NCBI GenBank assembly: GCA_016808115.1
Contig: JAEQBH010007409.1
Coordinates: 1 to 64,000 of the forward strand
Length of the DNA stretch: 64,000 nt
Reading direction: 5' to 3'
Source: Tetrastigma voinierianum
Lineage: Eukaryota; Streptophyta; Magnoliopsida; Vitales; Vitaceae
Positions within the stretch are counted from its first letter, which is position 1. The number at the start of each line of letters is the position of its first letter. Below are positions 12,076 through 22,838 of the stretch, in pieces. A program made the position numbers and the translations under genes. The notes under the pieces are model-generated. The model did no database searches and had not been told where the DNA came from. It saw only the letters and a program-made list of their open reading frames with translations.

Positions 12076-13225
12076 TGAGGAGCATGAATGATGTGTGGAG
12101 GATAAACCGTTATTGTTTTGAATTGGAATGGCTTTAAATGTGTATGGAAAATGAGATGTTAATGCATGCTAATTGATGTGTTAACATGATTGTTTGAATT
12201 ATATGAAATATAATTTTGTATGAGCCATTGGAATTAGATATATGAATTTGCATCATTCCATTCATGTGCACGGTGACATCACATCGAGTCGGGTGTGGGT
12301 GCACGGTATGGTTGTCCACCACCCTTGGTGGATATGGGTTGAGTTTGTCTTTAGACTACGTCCACAAAGGCTTATACTTTAAATCATAGAGGAATTGTAC
12401 TAATGTGTGTCATGAAACAAGAAGGGGTCAGAACTTCGTGTGAAAGGGGATTGGTGTATCGGTGTGAGAGACCCCACGGAGATATCCGAAATTTCTATAT
12501 GGGTGTAAGAGACCCGCGGAGATATCCAAAATTTCTGTATGGGTGTGAGAGACCCGCGGTGCTATCCGAGAAGTTATGTGTGGGTGTGAGAGACCCGAGG
12601 TGTAAGCCAAAAAGTTCTGTTGCCCAAAATAAAACACACGGTCATATTTATCACTTAGACTTAGAGTTGAGTGATAGGAGTTGGGATTGACATCTGACTG
12701 GTTACCCATTGGCAACAGTATCGGGCCCATGAGTCGACAAAGGCTCTGTGATACGGGTGTCATTGGTAGCACCATGTATGAGGAGTCTATATGACTCGGG
12801 CATGGGTATGAAAACATTTCATGCATGATAAAAATAATTCCATGGCTAAATTGTAAATTGTATGGAATGTGGATCATAGATGTGCCACTGCATGTGCATT
12901 TTAGCGGGGAGTAGCCCCAGTAGAGAATTCAACTAATGGGCATCAAGCCACCTCAGTTGCGGACTCCCTTCGTGCATGTGGAACATTCAGAAGACGAAAC
13001 TCACTAGAAGCCGTTTGAGTAGCGAGTTTCACATGTGGCTTTGATTTTATTTTGTAAAAGATGGGCGAAGTTCGCTGCAATGAGAAGCGGATTGGTATTT
13101 CTCGTGAGTATGGATGTGCTGGGGCCCCATGGGCCATTTTACTCATGTAATGTGGGTCTCATGATATGAGACACACAAGCTGCAGTTGACGGTGGTCAAC
13201 CCAAACCTGTGGTTTTGGGGCTACA
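12076..13225 (+). mobile_element. Second LTR-like segment (B') with tandem array
   Basis: After the first LTR end at 12075 the sequence re-enters LTR-like DNA. There is a CATGCTAATTGATGTG / TTTGCATCATTCCATTCATG block like the 3' halves of the A LTRs, a 41-bp tandem array (12461-12622), then GGGGAGTAGCCCCAG...ATGTGGAACATTC and TTGACGGTGGTCAAC, which repeat the ending seen at 11730-12060. It ends near 13225 (TTTTGGGGCTACA). The section 12244-12360 and 12640-12720 is homologous to 57500-57770 in A1 and to 16930-17640 in A2, so this LTR type donated an internal segment to that family. Confidence 0.55.
12461..12622 (+). repeat. 41-bp tandem array, four units
   Basis: Units begin GGTGTGAGAGACCC at 12461, 12502, 12542 and 12583, each followed by a GAGATATCC-like core and AATTTCTGTATG. 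The same unit, inverted, forms a longer array at 17035-17430 inside A2. Confidence 0.9.
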
Positions 13226-13916
13226 CTACAATGTTTAGCTCATGGTATGAATTAATGGTTACTCTAATTAGAAAAGGACGACGTCAGATATCTAGTGGGA
13301 GACTGCAACCAAAAATGGTGCACATTAAATAGTAAAAAAAAACTGTCCAAGTAGAAATAAAAACTTGATTCTGGAAAGGTGGGTTGGAAAAAGATGGGAA
13401 GACTAGTGAAACTAAAGGAATCTAAAAGGAATGTAATTGAGATCCAGTTACATGTTGACCATCACATTTAGAGCATTGTCTGCTATACTGGCAGAACAAT
13501 GCATTATAGTCTAAAAGTGGAAGCATTGCACTGCAGACGGCTGTCATGAGAAGAAAAAGATCTTCCTGTGATTATATTCGATACCAAACATCTCAACTAT
13601 CCGCATACTATCAGATCATTCAGCTTAGAGATTTCACCCTCTCTACCAATTTACGCACGCATATTTAGGCCTGGGCGAGATTGATAGATTCATGATTGCG
13701 TATGGTTAAAGGTAATATAAACAAACGGTCTTGACATCGCCCAAGAGGAGAATTGTTTTATTACCTCCCTAACTTTATATTCTTTTTAAACCAATCCATC
13801 GCAAACAAGTTCATGATGGAAGTATAATAATTTCTTATGACCCATAGAGTCAACAATTGATAGCCCTGCATAAGAATTACACCATATAAGAAAAACATGC
13901 ATGTAAACACCATAGC
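13219..13916. repeat. Duplicated low-copy segment G, left half
   Basis: This is collinear with 62540-63270, with small indels: CATGGTATGAATTAATG, CATGTTGACCATCACATT, TATACTGGCAGAACAAT, GAATTGTTTTATTACCTCCC and CAAACAAGTTCATGATGGA all recur there. On the minus strand short stretches stay open in both copies (for example LLDYNALFCQYSRQC against LLDYNELFCQYSRQC at 62655-62861), but all differences I read change the amino acid, so coding constraint is not shown. The segment is interrupted at 13916 by element A2 and continues at 22839. It could be an intron-containing host-gene remnant or an unrecognised repeat. Confidence 0.75.
13912..13916. repeat. Left 5-bp target duplication of element A2
   Basis: ATAGC here matches ATAGC at 22839-22843 directly after the other end of A2. 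Five base pairs is standard for Ty3/gypsy integration. Confidence 0.7.
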
Positions 13917-15913
13917 CGTGACACCCCAAACTGAAGGCCCATGACTCATCTGGTCAACTCCATGGAATACAAGGATGCCTGCTATCCGACGCCACTTCAG
14001 AAAATCGAACAGAGTCTCCTTTGTATGGGGAGCTCTACCCAAATACAAAACCTGCATATACCTGTCCCAAACAGTCCAATATATCATCACATGAGTAAAA
14101 CGACCACTTGGGCCCAATAACAATACTCATCATGATACAACAACTATATCCAATAGTTTCAAAAGAGTAAATCAATTCTCTTTTATACAACACATATATT
14201 AAAATTAGAGAATTCTAATACATGTATACATCACAAAACCAAAGCCACAATCCGGCTTTTCTTCTAAATCCTCAAATTTCAGACAGTCATGCCTCGTGCA
14301 TCCTCAGACCAAAATATGTTCGATTGTATGAGCTAATGCTCGGCAGTGGAATCACCCTAAGTGGGCTACTTCACCTGGCGTATGTAATGCTCCAAATAAA
14401 ACACACATTCAAGCAAATTCGTGATCCTACTTGAATGTTTAATTGCCCGTTCCCATGTCTCGAGTCCTCACCGACTCCCCGCACTCTGCCTGCCAGCGTA
14501 TGAGAAAATAATCATTTTCAAAACAAAACCTATTTGTTCTTAAAATATACTACTAAAATATCTAAAATACGAATTACCCTCCGAGGCGAATGTAAGTGAG
14601 AACCTTCCTAAACATCATGGTCCTCATCTCAAGTGATCCGTCAACTGGTCCTCAACCCCATTCTTCGAAAATTCATCCTGTGAAATTCCTTTCAAAAACA
14701 TTTTCGTTTTTCTTTCAATTTTTCATGTCATGCACTCACCTAATTTCTAGGCCACCCTAGTGCATATGAAATGCATTATGCCAATTCCATTTCAGTTCAA
14801 TAACACATGCATATATTCGCATAATCTAAATCACACAATCATGTCATGTAATTCCACAATTCATTACACCAAAAATTAGCTCACTTGGGCTAATTATCAG
14901 TATTTGTGCACCTAATTTGAATCACTCGAATTAAACACATATTTTCACAAAAATTATTTTAGATCATCGCTTTCGAACAAAGAAAACCTTGTGCCATCGT
15001 CTTTACTAAACAAACATTAAATTATCGGCTCACTTCAGGAACCCGTATTTCTACTGGGATTCGACCTCATACACATCAAAGTACGCATTAACACATAAAT
15101 GCACAACTAACTCGCCCAAACCAACTTCGCGGCTCGGGCCACCTGACCGCACCACTGGGCTTCAAATTTACAGTACCTGGCCCCAAGCTCCGGATCGATC
15201 AACGGCCGTCGGGCCTCAACCAACCGAAACATTAACATAGTACTTAAACGAAGAATAAAACCCAAGTAGGGAGAAACCCCTACCTCAAGGAGTTTGAGTA
15301 AACTCCCTAAATCTGGTACCCACACGAAGCCCTTTCCGCGTAGAGCAACTCTCCTTCTTGTCCCGAAGACCGCGACTCTGCTGATCACAACAAGGTGATT
15401 TCTGTAGAGAGAAGGAAGACTCTCTCTCACTAAAAAAACGCCATTTTAGTTTACTGCATCTCCTCCCTTTCTTCCTTCACGTTTTCCCCTTTTTGCTTTT
15501 TGAGAAGACAAACACTATTGAGTGTTTTGTCTTATTATCATTTAAATCTTTTTTTTTTAATACCACCATGTCCTCATTTCCCGCCGACATTCCTAACTAT
15601 CTCACTGGCCCATTTTCATCATCATTCTCTACTACGCCACTTATGGTACATGAGTACTTGTTATATGTGACTCGGCCACATCGAATTCATTTTACGGCAC
15701 CGAACCGCGATGCCTCGAAAACGCGGTCAACTCCAATTATCTCTGAATTTACAAAATTTTACGCGGCTAGCTAGATTTCGCGAGACAATTCCAATGGTGA
15801 AACTGCTGTCATCCGACATCCAGAGAATAAAATCCGGATTTTTAACCGAAATTACACCAGAACCGAAATTACGATTTTGCCATTTTTCCAAATTGGAATT
15901 TCTGGGTCTTACA
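13917..15913 (-). mobile_element. 3' LTR of A2
   Basis: TGTAAGACCCAGAAATTCC starts at 15913 (minus) and GGGGTGTCACG ends at 13917. It aligns throughout with 20823-22838, including ACATTAACATAGTACTTAAA, CTCAAGGAGTTTGAGTAAAC and the ATGTATACATCACAAAACC block. Confidence 0.85.
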
Positions 15914-15927
15914 TTCTCCCCTCAGCG
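15914..15927 (-). promoter_or_regulatory. Polypurine tract of A2
   Basis: GCTGAGGGGAGAAT on the minus strand sits directly before the 3' LTR and would prime plus-strand DNA synthesis. The corresponding tract in A1 is at 58755-58768. Confidence 0.8.
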
Positions 15928-15989
15928 AATTTCTCATTCCGAAATTCGACAACCACAATCACTCACATGCATACTAACGTGCACTCTAA

Positions 15990-16710
15990 TTACGATGTAA
16001 ACAAACCATTTAAATCGTAAACGACTAAACCACGTACCTTCATCTCTAAACAAGAAGGGATAGGTGGCCCGCATCGTGTCCTCTCACTCCCACGTTGACT
16101 CCTCCACCTTATAGTGCCCAGTAGCACTCTCACTAGCCTCACGGCCCTCAAGGCGAAAAACCCGATCACGTAAGCATCCAAAAATACATACCTATCCCTC
16201 CTCAAAGGTCCCATCCGTGTCAACCTCAATCTGTCCCCAATCCAATTACACGAAATGGATTCGGAGCATACTCCTGGGAGTACGGAGACGTGACATACCC
16301 GTGGACACTGATGGGCCGGGCTGCACGCCAACCCAGACAAGCAATAGTGCCTACCCTCTCGAAAGTATCTCGAAGGCCCAACGAACCCGACAGCACTTCC
16401 CTCGCTCAAACTCGACCAATTCTCTCTAGTATCACCTTCAAGAAGCACGTGATCCCCAACCTCAACTCTAAGGGCTGACGTCGCATTAACAAGATAGCTC
16501 TCCGTCGGCCTGAGCCATGAGAAGACGCTATCGTATCAAGCTCACCTTTTCAGAGGTGTCTCTATTCAGATCAGGACCAGTGATGAAGCTCTCTCCCAAT
16601 TCGCCCAACATAATCTGATTCATGGCCCCATACAATGCCTCATATGGTGCCATTTGTATACTCGCCTGGTAACTATTGTTGTAGGCGAATTCCACTAAGA
16701 GCAATTAATC
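15990..16710 (-). pseudogene. Integrase C-terminus and chromodomain relic (A2)
   Basis: At 16690-16625 the minus strand reads YNNSYQASIQMAPYEALYG, the hallmark near the end of the gypsy integrase core. ITGPDL and RDTSEKVSLIR follow at about 16590-16520. Further down (to about 16060) are frame-shifted pieces of the GPFEVLERVG segment and the RLVRVL...HYKVEESTWE-like chromodomain tail. The N-terminal zinc finger and the catalytic D,D,E region of integrase are missing. Chromodomains of this lineage direct insertion to heterochromatin. The residual reading frame is fragmentary and not functional. Confidence 0.7.
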
Positions 16711-16719
16711 CTCTACCCT

Positions 16720-17034
16720 TATGACCCAGGACGTATGCTCGCAGCGTGTCCTCTATCACTTGTATATAATCCACACCACGTGTAACCCTACACAACCCTT
16801 ACTTTGTGTGTAAACGCTGACCTTCCCAAGGTCACAATCAATCGATTAGCTCCATGGATACGTATAGACCTCCATATACCGAGCCCCACCTACCAACAAC
16901 ACCAATGCAATTTCTAAAGGTATCCAAATCTCGAGTCACCCCGACTCCCATCACTCGACTTGGGTGCCCACGGATAACCTCGACCGGTGTTTTCATCTCG
17001 CAAACATAACTTTTCTACTTACTATGAGCTCCTT
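16720..17034 (-). other. LTR-derived spacer in A2
   Basis: Homologous to 12640-12900 in B' and 57690-57990 in A1 (GATGGGAGTCGGGGTGACTC, TTGCATTGGTGTTG). It joins the tandem array to the integrase relic and has no coding potential. Confidence 0.6.
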
Positions 17035-17430
17035 CGCTCACACAAAAATTCTGATATCTCCACTAGTCTCTTACACCCACAATGCAAATTTGATAACTCC
17101 ACTGGTCTCTTACACCCAATACGTAAATTTCATTTTTCCTCCACGGCCCTTACACCCACATAGGGCCCCCTGATTTCCTCCACCTGCCCTTACACCCTCA
17201 CGTAAATTGGGACGTCTCCCCGGTCTCCTACACCCATACGTAAATTCCGGATATCTCCCCGGTCTCTTACACTCCATACGTAAATTCTCGATCTCTCCCT
17301 GCCCTTACACCCATACAGAAAATTCGGGATCTCTCCCGGGGTCTCTTACACTCACAGAATCTTGGGATCCCTCCTGCCTTTACACTCTATACAGAAATTC
17401 GATCTCTCCCAGTCTCTTACACCCATACTC
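17035..17430 (-). repeat. About 10-unit, 35-45-bp tandem array
   Basis: Each unit on the plus strand ends with a GGTCTC or GCCC step followed by TTACACCCATACGTAAATT-like sequence and a GGATCTCTCC core. It is the inverted and longer counterpart of 12461-12622. Unit length drifts between about 35 and 43 bp. Confidence 0.9.
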
Positions 17431-17615
17431 CCAGCTTTTCACCTTGTGGGATTAACTACTCTTCGCTTCTTGCTCAAATACACTTTAATTACTCTTCCTT
17501 TCCTGTTTTGAACTATGAGTCTTCATTGGACGCAGTCCCAAAGATAAACTCAACCCACACTCACCAAGAGTGGTGAATGAACATACCGTGCACCCAGACC
17601 CTACTCGACGCGATG

Positions 17616-17804
17616 TTACCATGCACATGAACGTAATGATGCCTTACTGTGACACCTAATCCTGGGGTCCACCATGAGCAGAATCTCGGAGATCTCCCAC
17701 TCATAATCCCGACCTATCAGGTCAACTCTCACCCTACATCCTAGGGAAGAACATCTATACGTGGTTTCTCTAAAGTCCTTAACCTTTAAGTCCAAATCCA
17801 TCAC
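17616..17804 (-). pseudogene. Protease N-terminal half joined to LTR segment (A2)
   Basis: The minus strand reads DLDLKVKDFRETTYRCSS and RVRVDLIGRDYEWEISEILL, the middle of the chromovirus aspartic protease. It then runs directly into a non-protease sequence (VDPRIRCHSKAS) where relatives, including D at 27370-27420, continue with MSEFDVILGMDWL. The same break occurs at the same place in A1 (57465-57500). The catalytic-loop region lies upstream and is degenerate. Confidence 0.75.
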
Positions 17805-17879
17805 ACAAGATGCAATTAATCTAATGAATATGATGAACTAATTTAAACGCCTACTCTAGTCAACAAGGCAAAGAGTAGA

Positions 17880-18640
17880 ACCGCATCTCACATATCCACC
17901 GCTTGCATGCCTGCTCTGACCATGAAACCCCGCTCCTAGGACAATCTTGCCTCATATGCCCAGGCTGGCAATAGAAATAACATATAGTCTCGCCTCGGTC
18001 ACTGAAGTCCCGCCTACGAGTCCCGTGACCGACCGACCCACCCTCCGTCCTCCGCCCACCAGGCTACCGAAGGTGCTCAGGAGGTTCCTCGAAATCGAAA
18101 TCACCTCTAACCCGTACTAGGGTGTGGAGGAATGAACTGTACTCTCTCCTGCTCTACGGCTACTGGGACTGCATTGTCCCAAAGTCTTGGGATCCCTGTC
18201 TCTGGGGCAATCCCATCACACATGCTCAATCCTGGCCCTAGTCTTGAAACCAGTGCAAGGGTCTTCGCCTCCGAATCCAAGCAAGGTTGATCCTCCCTCT
18301 TGCTACCAACACTCACATCCCGAGTGCTCCATGCATCCTCGATTTCTCTCTCTATGGTCAGGGTCGTCCCAACCACGGAGTTCATATCCCATAGACAAAG
18401 TCCTACAATCTTGCACCAAATGGACAACTTCAGCCCATTCTCGAACCTCCTAACCTTGGCCAAGTCTGTTGCCACATAATCATCAGCAAATTGGGCTAAC
18501 TCTATGAATCTAGCCACGTAGTCCATCTGGCGCCTCATCGCCTCCCGCCAGCCCCAGGAACTCCCGAGCCTCGCATGCCTCGTACTGAAAGTACTTTCCC
18601 ATGAACAGCCTCAAACTCTGCTCATGTCATAGCCTCTAAG
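17880..18640 (-). pseudogene. gag: gag with degenerate zinc knuckle (A2)
   Basis: From about 18640 leftward on the minus strand the order is GKYFQYEACEAREFLGL, then (after a frameshift) MDYVARFIELAQFADDYVAT, VRRFENGLKLSI, KIVGLCLWDMNSVVGTTLTI and EREIEDAW. These are the gag core motifs of this chromovirus family. A zinc knuckle lies at about 17981-17939 (CYFYCQPGHMRQDC), with the cysteine and histidine spacing off by one residue at two places compared with the usual C-x2-C-x4-H-x4-C. Gag would form the virus-like particle and bind element RNA. Unlike in A1, gag here is uninterrupted apart from small frameshifts. Confidence 0.8.
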
Positions 18641-20806
18641 TCTCTAGAGGTCTCGCCCATCTCCACCACACTCGCCTCGCCTTCAGCCGAATGCAAATAA
18701 CCTGATCCCGGTCGACGGAGGTGATCCCATAGCCTCCGCAAGATGTCCTCTCGACCAAGATAAACCAATGGCCTGCCACCATCTGGCCCTCCCCGTGGAA
18801 TGTCGAGGGTGGTGCGCCGCAAATAGACCGAGGTTACTAGATCTCCGACCACCGCAGCAACCAGGCGAGCAAGAACACAAGAACACCTACGCAAATTTCA
18901 ACAAAGGTCCGTCGATCAAATGTCGCGATCGGTCAAATGTCGATGGTACCGACTAATGCCCCGCGGACGCCCTCTACGCCCTCGTTCTCTACTAGGGCCA
19001 TCTACACAATTAACATGGCGCTTAAATTCAATACAAAGATTCTAAGGCATAAACACACCGAGACACTAATCATACACACATAAATCAAGAGATATTATTA
19101 TCATTCCCATTTACAGGTAATGCAAGACACAATCACTTAGTGCATTTAAAACATTTTATCATCAAAGATTTTATTTTTTGAAAATCGAATTTTTTCCAAT
19201 TTTGTCCAATTTTATTTGATTTTATTTTAATTAAATTTAAAATATTTTTCGGAAATTTGTAATGAATAAGAAGTTCATTTAGTGACTCAGAACAAGATCG
19301 AGTCCAATCGGTCAAACTGTCAGACCGAGCCAGTGCACAATGCACCAACCCTGGGCTCCAATGACCCAACCGAAGATACCTGCCAGCCTTAAAGCCGCCA
19401 AGATGGTCATTGCTCATACTGGCGACTGGCGCCGCATGTCGCATGCCGATGGTCAGACGCGAATCAACGCTTGCCGCCATACTTACATGCTCGACGCTCA
19501 CAGCAGCCGCCGCCTATCGCCTCAGCGCCCGTGAGCCCACGCCTCGCCGTCGTCGCGCGCTGGGCCGCGCCGCTGGGCGAGTCCTACGCGCCCCACTGCA
19601 TGCCCCGGCGCGCCAAATTTCAAGGCCAGAAACGCAAAGGGGCGGCTGACAATACAACCTCAAGTGACATCTCCTCACCTGGTCACATTACACCTACTGA
19701 CACACAGCCCCCCAATGCTCAACACTCCGTCACACACTAAATCAGATGGTAATACAACGCAGCCGCCGTTTTCCTTTGTATTACAAACCAGAGGTATTCC
19801 AATACACTTCCAGCCCATCCTAGGTGCCTCACTGCAATACAATTTCCTGTATTGCAATACAATTTTTCCATCCTTTAAGCCTTTCTTGCAATACAATCCC
19901 ACAACCTTCTCTCCTGTTTCTTGCAATACAATTTCAATATTGCAATACAAATCCTTCTCTTACAATATAAATCAAGTAAGAGTCTAAAACTAAGTATGCA
20001 CCTAATTTTTTTTTTCGCTTTTTTTTTTCATCTTTCATTTGTTCCAGTTAAAAAATATACACCTATTTTTATTTTTTTTTTCCATAAGACTCAAATAAAT
20101 TTATACAAATTTATTTACTCCATTATCTTCAATTTTACTACTTGTAAAATCTTAGAAAATTATTTTCTCATTCCTAAACCAAAATAAATTTATAAATTTA
20201 TTTTCTTTTATTTTCTTTTCCAGCTTTTATTAATCGTAACCCAAATAAATTAAGCTTAAAATTTATTTTGTTTATTTTTTTTTTTTCATTTAATTCGAAA
20301 ATGGTCCGTAATTTCAAACCTCCTTATATAACCACTAAAACCCTAGTGTTCAACCTCAAATTTATTAAAATTTGATTTCAATATTCAATAACCAAATAAA
20401 TCTCTAACACCTCTATTTCCTTTATTTTATTCTTCCGCTTTACTCACCGTGAAAACTCCCAAAAGTTTTCCTATGTGCTAATCACCAAGCACCCAACCAT
20501 TTCATAATACATGATCACACATCATTCAAGTTATGAATATTTTTCACACAACACATTTTTCAAATCACACAAAACACATCAAACACATGCATGTCGTGGT
20601 CCGAAGCTTCATTCCGTGATTTCCTAGTAACTCGTGATCTACACTTAACATCGAACCACACCTAGTGGCGATGTTCCACCGACCATGGCCTAAGCCCAAA
20701 TCCTCGATCCCTAGGTTTCCATATACCTATACTCATACTCCACATCAAACCACCTAGCGGTGATGGATACCCTCACCCGAGTCTCTAGGTATTCGTATAT
20801 ATCTAA
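18641..20806 (-). other. Leader and gag 5' region of A2
   Basis: The stretch from the primer site to the gag core includes a GC-rich patch (19430-19640), a cluster of GCAATACAA motifs (19826-19955), an AT-rich block (19990-20440) and a region homologous to A1 53935-54240 (ACATCGCCACTAGGTGTGG, TGCATGTGTTTGATGTG, when inverted). The first coding part of gag is not clearly readable between 18640 and 19000. Confidence 0.55.
19826..19955. repeat. Cluster of TGTATTGCAATACA-type palindromes (A2 leader)
   Basis: GCAATACAA occurs at least five times; at 19849-19862 it forms the 14-base perfect palindrome TGTATTGCAATACA. The A1 leader has the same motif cluster at 54735-55031. Confidence 0.8.
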
Positions 20807-20818
20807 GCTCCGATACCT
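20807..20818 (-). promoter_or_regulatory. Primer binding site of A2, tRNA-Met type
   Basis: The minus strand reads AGGTATCGGAGC, 10 of 12 bases matching the complement of initiator tRNA-Met (TGGTATCAGAGC). It starts four bases inside the 5' LTR end. Confidence 0.7.
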
Positions 20819-20822
20819 AAGC

Positions 20823-22838
20823 CGTAACACCCCAACCGGGGTGTCCGCGACTACCCGTCGAACCCATCTAATACAAGTGGAGTTCAAGCCCGACGCCACT
20901 TTTAAAATCGCGTAGCCCCTTTGTACCTGGGGAGCTCTACTAAAATACAAAAACCTCGCATATACCTGTGGTCCTAAACAAATCTAATATATCATCACAT
21001 GAGTAAACCACCACTGGGCTCAATAACTATACTTATCATGATACAACAACTATATCCAATAGTTTCAAAAGAGTAAATCAATTTTCTTTTATACAACACA
21101 TATATTAAAATTAGAGAATTCTAATACATGTATACATCACAAAACCAAAGCCACAATCCGACATTTCTTCTAAACTCAGCCTCTAGGACGAGTCGTCTCC
21201 TCGTGCGCTCCCTGTACCTGAAAATATGTTCCCTCAATAGGGTGAGCTAATGCTCAGTAGTGGAATCACCCTAAGTGGGCTACTCTCCACCTAAGTGCAT
21301 ATGCAATGCTCTAAAATAAACACACATTCAAGCAAATTTGTGATCCTACTTGAATGTCTACATGCCATCCCCATGTTTCGAGTCCTCACCGACTCCCTCA
21401 CACTTTCCTAAGCCATGTATGAGAAAATAATCATTTTCAAAACAAAACCTATTTGTTCTTGAAAATATACTTCACTAAATTTCTGAAAAATATTGACTAC
21501 CCTCCGAGGCTTAATGTGTTGAGAACCTTCCGAAACAGCCATGGTCCCTGACCAAGTGACTGCTGGACCGCCTCCAACCCCATTCTCCGAAATTCATCCC
21601 GTGAAATTCCTTTAAAAACGCTTTCGCTTTTTCTCTTTCAATTTTTCATGTCATGCACTCACCTAATTTCTAGGCCAATTCCCAAGGCATATGAAATGCA
21701 TTATGCCAACTCCATTTCCAGTTCAATAACACATGCAAATATATAATCATGCATATATGTTCTATAATCTAAATCACACAATCACGCCATGAATTCCACA
21801 ATTCATTACACCAAAGTTAGGCTCACTTGGATAATTATCAAACACGAAAGCAATCTAATTTTAATCATTCGACCAAACACATATTTTCACAAAAATTATT
21901 TTGTGATCACTGTTTCGGGAACAATAAAACCCTAGGTTACTGTTCCTATCAAAACACAAATTATCGGTTCACTTTGTGAACCCGTATTTCTCGGCCGATT
22001 CCGACCTCATACACATCAAAGCATGCATTAACACATAAATGCACAATCCAACAGCACAAACCAGCCGTGCTCAGTCATGGACTGCATGATTTGGGCTTCA
22101 AAATTTGCAACAATTCCGTCCCAAGTTCTGGGATCGATCAAACGGCCGTTAAAGGCCTCAACCAACCGAAACATTAACATAGTACTTAAACGAAGAATAA
22201 AACCCAAGTAGGGAGAAACCCCTACCTCAAGGAGTTTGAGTAAACTCCCTAAATCCGGTTTCCACGCGAAGCCCTCTTCGCGTAGAGGAGCTCTCCTTCT
22301 TGTTCCGAAGACTGCCGACGGTTGGATCGCGTGTATTTCTAGAGAGAAGGAAGACTCTCTCTCACTAAAAAAACGCCATTTTAGTTTACTGCATCTCCTC
22401 CCTTTCTTCCTTCACGTTTTCCCCTTTTTGTTTTTTGAGAAGACAAAACACTATTGAAAGTGTTTCATTCTTTATTATCATTTAAATCTTTCTTCTAATA
22501 CCAATCATGTCCTCATTTCCGCTTTGACACCGGGCACTATCTCAAATTGGCCCATTTTCAATTTCTACTCATGCCACTTATGACATGAGTACTTGTTATA
22601 TGTGACTTTCGTTGCATCGAAATTCGTTTTACGACCCGAACCGCGATGCCTCGAAAAACGTGTCAACTCCGATAATCTCATAATTTTACGAAATTTTACG
22701 TGCTAGCTAGATTTCGCGAGACGATTCCAACGGTGAAATATGTTTCGTCATCCGAGATGCAGAGAATAAATTCCGGATTTTTAACCAAAATTACGATTTT
22801 GCCATTTTTCTAGAAATTGGAATTTCTTGGGTCTTACA
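20823..22838 (-). mobile_element. 5' LTR of A2
   Basis: Starts TGTAAGACCCAAGAAATTCC at 22838 and ends GGGGTGTTACG at 20823 on the minus strand. It is about 2016 bp and collinear with the 3' LTR. Both copies end in CG rather than the usual CA if the 5-bp duplication is taken as the boundary. Confidence 0.85.

Larger units (their letters stand above)
13917..22838 (-). mobile_element. Gypsy LTR retrotransposon A2, complete but non-autonomous
   Basis: The element runs from TGTAAGACCC at 22838 to GGGGTGTCACG at 13917 on the minus strand. It has two LTRs of about 2.0 kb, a tRNA-Met-like primer site, a polypurine tract and a 5-bp target duplication. Internally it carries gag with a degenerate zinc knuckle, the N-terminal half of a protease, an LTR-derived segment with a tandem array, and then the C-terminal end of integrase and a chromodomain relic. 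Reverse transcriptase and RNase H are absent, so movement would have needed proteins from a relative such as D. The target is segment G, whose other copy at 62540-64000 shows the empty site. Confidence 0.85.

Noticed and set aside
12461..12622. Regular 41-bp repeats as a CRISPR array
   Set aside because: The units are directly adjacent without unique spacers, the DNA is plant nuclear and no cas genes are present. It is a tandem repeat in an LTR.
13435..13560. Conserved short frame LLDYNALFCQYSRQC as a selected exon
   Set aside because: The differences I read between the two copies change the amino acid and the 13-kb copy has an internal stop, so no sign of purifying selection.
19410..19740. 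Overlapping plus-strand open frames near 19.5 kb
   Set aside because: They lie in a GC-rich part of the A2 leader, antisense to the element, in several frames at once; a composition effect.
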